A stretch of DNA of 64,000 nucleotides from Vibrio hyugaensis. Its GTDB lineage: Bacteria > Pseudomonadota > Gammaproteobacteria > Enterobacterales > Vibrionaceae. Of this stretch, positions 63,424 through 64,000 are shown piece after piece. The notes below the pieces were generated by a model. That model was not told where the DNA came from. It saw only the letters and a program-made list of their open reading frames with translations, and ran no database searches. The stretch spans positions 1,178,001 to 1,242,000 of the forward strand of contig NZ_CP025795.1 in NCBI RefSeq assembly GCF_002906655.1. The letters are read 5' to 3'. Made by a program: the position numbers and the translations under genes. Positions within the stretch are counted from its first letter, which is position 1, and every line of letters begins with the position of its first letter.

Positions 63424-63472
63424 TTCACCAATATAGTGCACGGTATATTCCTTAACTCCCTAATATAGTGCA
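63424..63472 (+). promoter_or_regulatory. Two NtrC-like enhancer sites, 32 bp apart
   Basis: Site 1: TTCACCA-ATA-TAGTGCA (63424-63440), each arm 6 of 7 to the NtrC half-site TGCACCA, spacer 3 as in E. coli glnA sites. Site 2 (63456-63472) repeats AATATAGTGCA exactly with a poor left arm. Centre spacing is 32 bp, the spacing recalled for the two glnA sites. Confidence 0.6.
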
Positions 63473-63523
63473 ACCAACCTTCCATTTTGTTCAAAGCGCA
63501 TTGATTCTATTAGAAAAATTCTG

Positions 63524-63539
63524 TGGCTCGAATCTTGTA
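63524..63539 (+). promoter_or_regulatory. Sigma-54-type promoter of glgC
   Basis: TGGCTCG-AATC-TTGTA against the consensus TGGCACG-N4-TTGCW: the GG of -24 and TTG of -12 are kept, with two mismatches. It lies 52 bases after the second NtrC-like site and about 110 before the glgC ATG. Confidence 0.6.
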
Positions 63540-63563
63540 ATGCGTTATGTAGCATTACATAAC
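63538..63563. repeat. Overlapping inverted repeats in the glgC leader
   Basis: TAATGC/GCATTA (63538-63557) and GTTATGTA/TACATAAC (63544-63563) interlock: the loop of each contains an arm of the other, so only one hairpin can form at a time. It lies at the predicted sigma-54 transcription start. Confidence 0.5.
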
Positions 63564-63648
63564 GTCAAATATAAGCACGCGAGCAGTTGGCTAACTCCTC
63601 AGGCTTATCGCTGCTTCAGGACACGAAGAACAAGGGAAAGGGAATATT

Positions 63649-64000
63649 ATGCAAGATGCACTCGCCGTAATTTTAGCTGGAGGAATGGGGTCTCGACTCA
63701 GTCCATTGACCGATGATAGGGCAAAGCCTGCGGTCCCCTTTGGAGGAAAATACCGAATCATCGACTTTACGCTAACTAATTGTCTTCATTCAGGTTTAAG
63801 AAAGATATTAGTTCTCACTCAATACAAATCCCATTCATTACAAAAACACTTAAGAGATGGGTGGTCCGTTTTTAATCCCGAACTTGGTGAGTACATTACC
63901 GCTGTCCCACCCCAAATGCGCAAAGGTGGTGCATGGTACGAAGGCACTGCGGACGCTATTTACCACAACATGTGGCTTCTCGACCGTAATGATGCCAAGT
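63649..64000 (+). CDS. glgC: Glucose-1-phosphate adenylyltransferase, 3'-truncated by the window edge
   Basis: 117 codons are visible from ATG 63649, with AAAGGGAAT upstream. It makes ADP-glucose for glycogen synthesis. The N-terminal nucleotidyl-transferase motif [20 protein letters not shown] (4-23) with [19 protein letters not shown] after it, and the later [16 protein letters not shown], are diagnostic of GlgC. The upstream 355-base gap holds the fhs terminator, two NtrC-like sites, a sigma-54-type promoter and interlocking repeats. The rest of the protein lies beyond the window. Confidence 0.95.
   Translation, partial: MQDALAVILAGGMGSRLSPLTDDRAKPAVPFGGKYRIIDFTLTNCLHSGLRKILVLTQYKSHSLQKHLRDGWSVFNPELGEYITAVPPQMRKGGAWYEGTADAIYHNMWLLDRNDAK

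Overview
The window is a stretch of Vibrio-type gammaproteobacterial chromosome, most like the Harveyi/Parahaemolyticus group. This is judged from gene content and protein similarity recalled from memory: FabV, a FadL/VolA pair, a HutA-type haem receptor, a FocA-CBS fusion, AcpH, CreA, Gsk and several Vibrio-type hypotheticals. Base composition is moderate and even. I see no rRNA or tRNA gene, CRISPR array or prophage, and only one insertion sequence. Nearly everything reads as vertically inherited core or near-core genome. The unusual material lies mostly between genes.

Layout. 0-5.5 kb: the 3' part of the lysine acetyltransferase pat, a YhaJ-like LysR gene, and a Fur-boxed haem receptor. 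5.4-8.7 kb: a tiny membrane ORF, galE and a HAMP/PAS/GGDEF cyclase. 9-12.8 kb: pxpABC (5-oxoprolinase) and a facing FAD oxidoreductase. 13.2-18.2 kb: YbbP/YbbA-like ABC genes, divergent tesA, and fabV. 18.4-30 kb: a GAF/GGDEF/EAL protein, an ABC-class ATPase, a DnaJ-related protein, a 2OG-Fe(II) oxygenase, yjdF, cutA, a zinc ribbon, an SgrR-like regulator, a thioesterase, an M48 lipoprotein and an M50 protease. 30-35.5 kb: fadL-volA with a FadR-like operator; an IS150-type element sits exactly in the loop of the volA terminator. 35.6-44.2 kb: small lipoprotein, PhnA-like protein, homocysteine methyltransferase-like protein, DUF1223, TerC/Alx under a yybP-ykoY (Mn2+) riboswitch, a 5'-nucleotidase with a Pho-box-like promoter, and YbjD. 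44.4-55.7 kb: DUF1097, a LysR gene divergent from focA-CBS, yceI with cytochrome b561, a stand-alone EAL protein, rhlE, acpH, a 34-residue ORF with a Pho-box-like promoter, and an MCP. 55.6-64 kb: HAD phosphatase, HD-GYP protein, creA, gsk, PurR-boxed fhs, and the 5' part of glgC behind NtrC-like and sigma-54-like sites.

Themes. Four proteins have c-di-GMP domains: one likely cyclase and three likely phosphodiesterases. Several loci show readable nutrient control: Fur (haem), FadR (fatty acid/lysophospholipid), PhoB-like (phosphate), PurR (one-carbon), NtrC/sigma-54 (glycogen) and Mn2+ (TerC). Two copies of a roughly 270-300 bp structured repeat with inverted ends, at 27.65 and 56.55 kb, show compensatory changes in an internal stem. 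Three very small ORFs with good ribosome sites are easy to overlook (5398-5472, 40427-40522, 53216-53320).

All operator calls are by eye. All family assignments come from recognised motifs and remembered homologues, not from searches.
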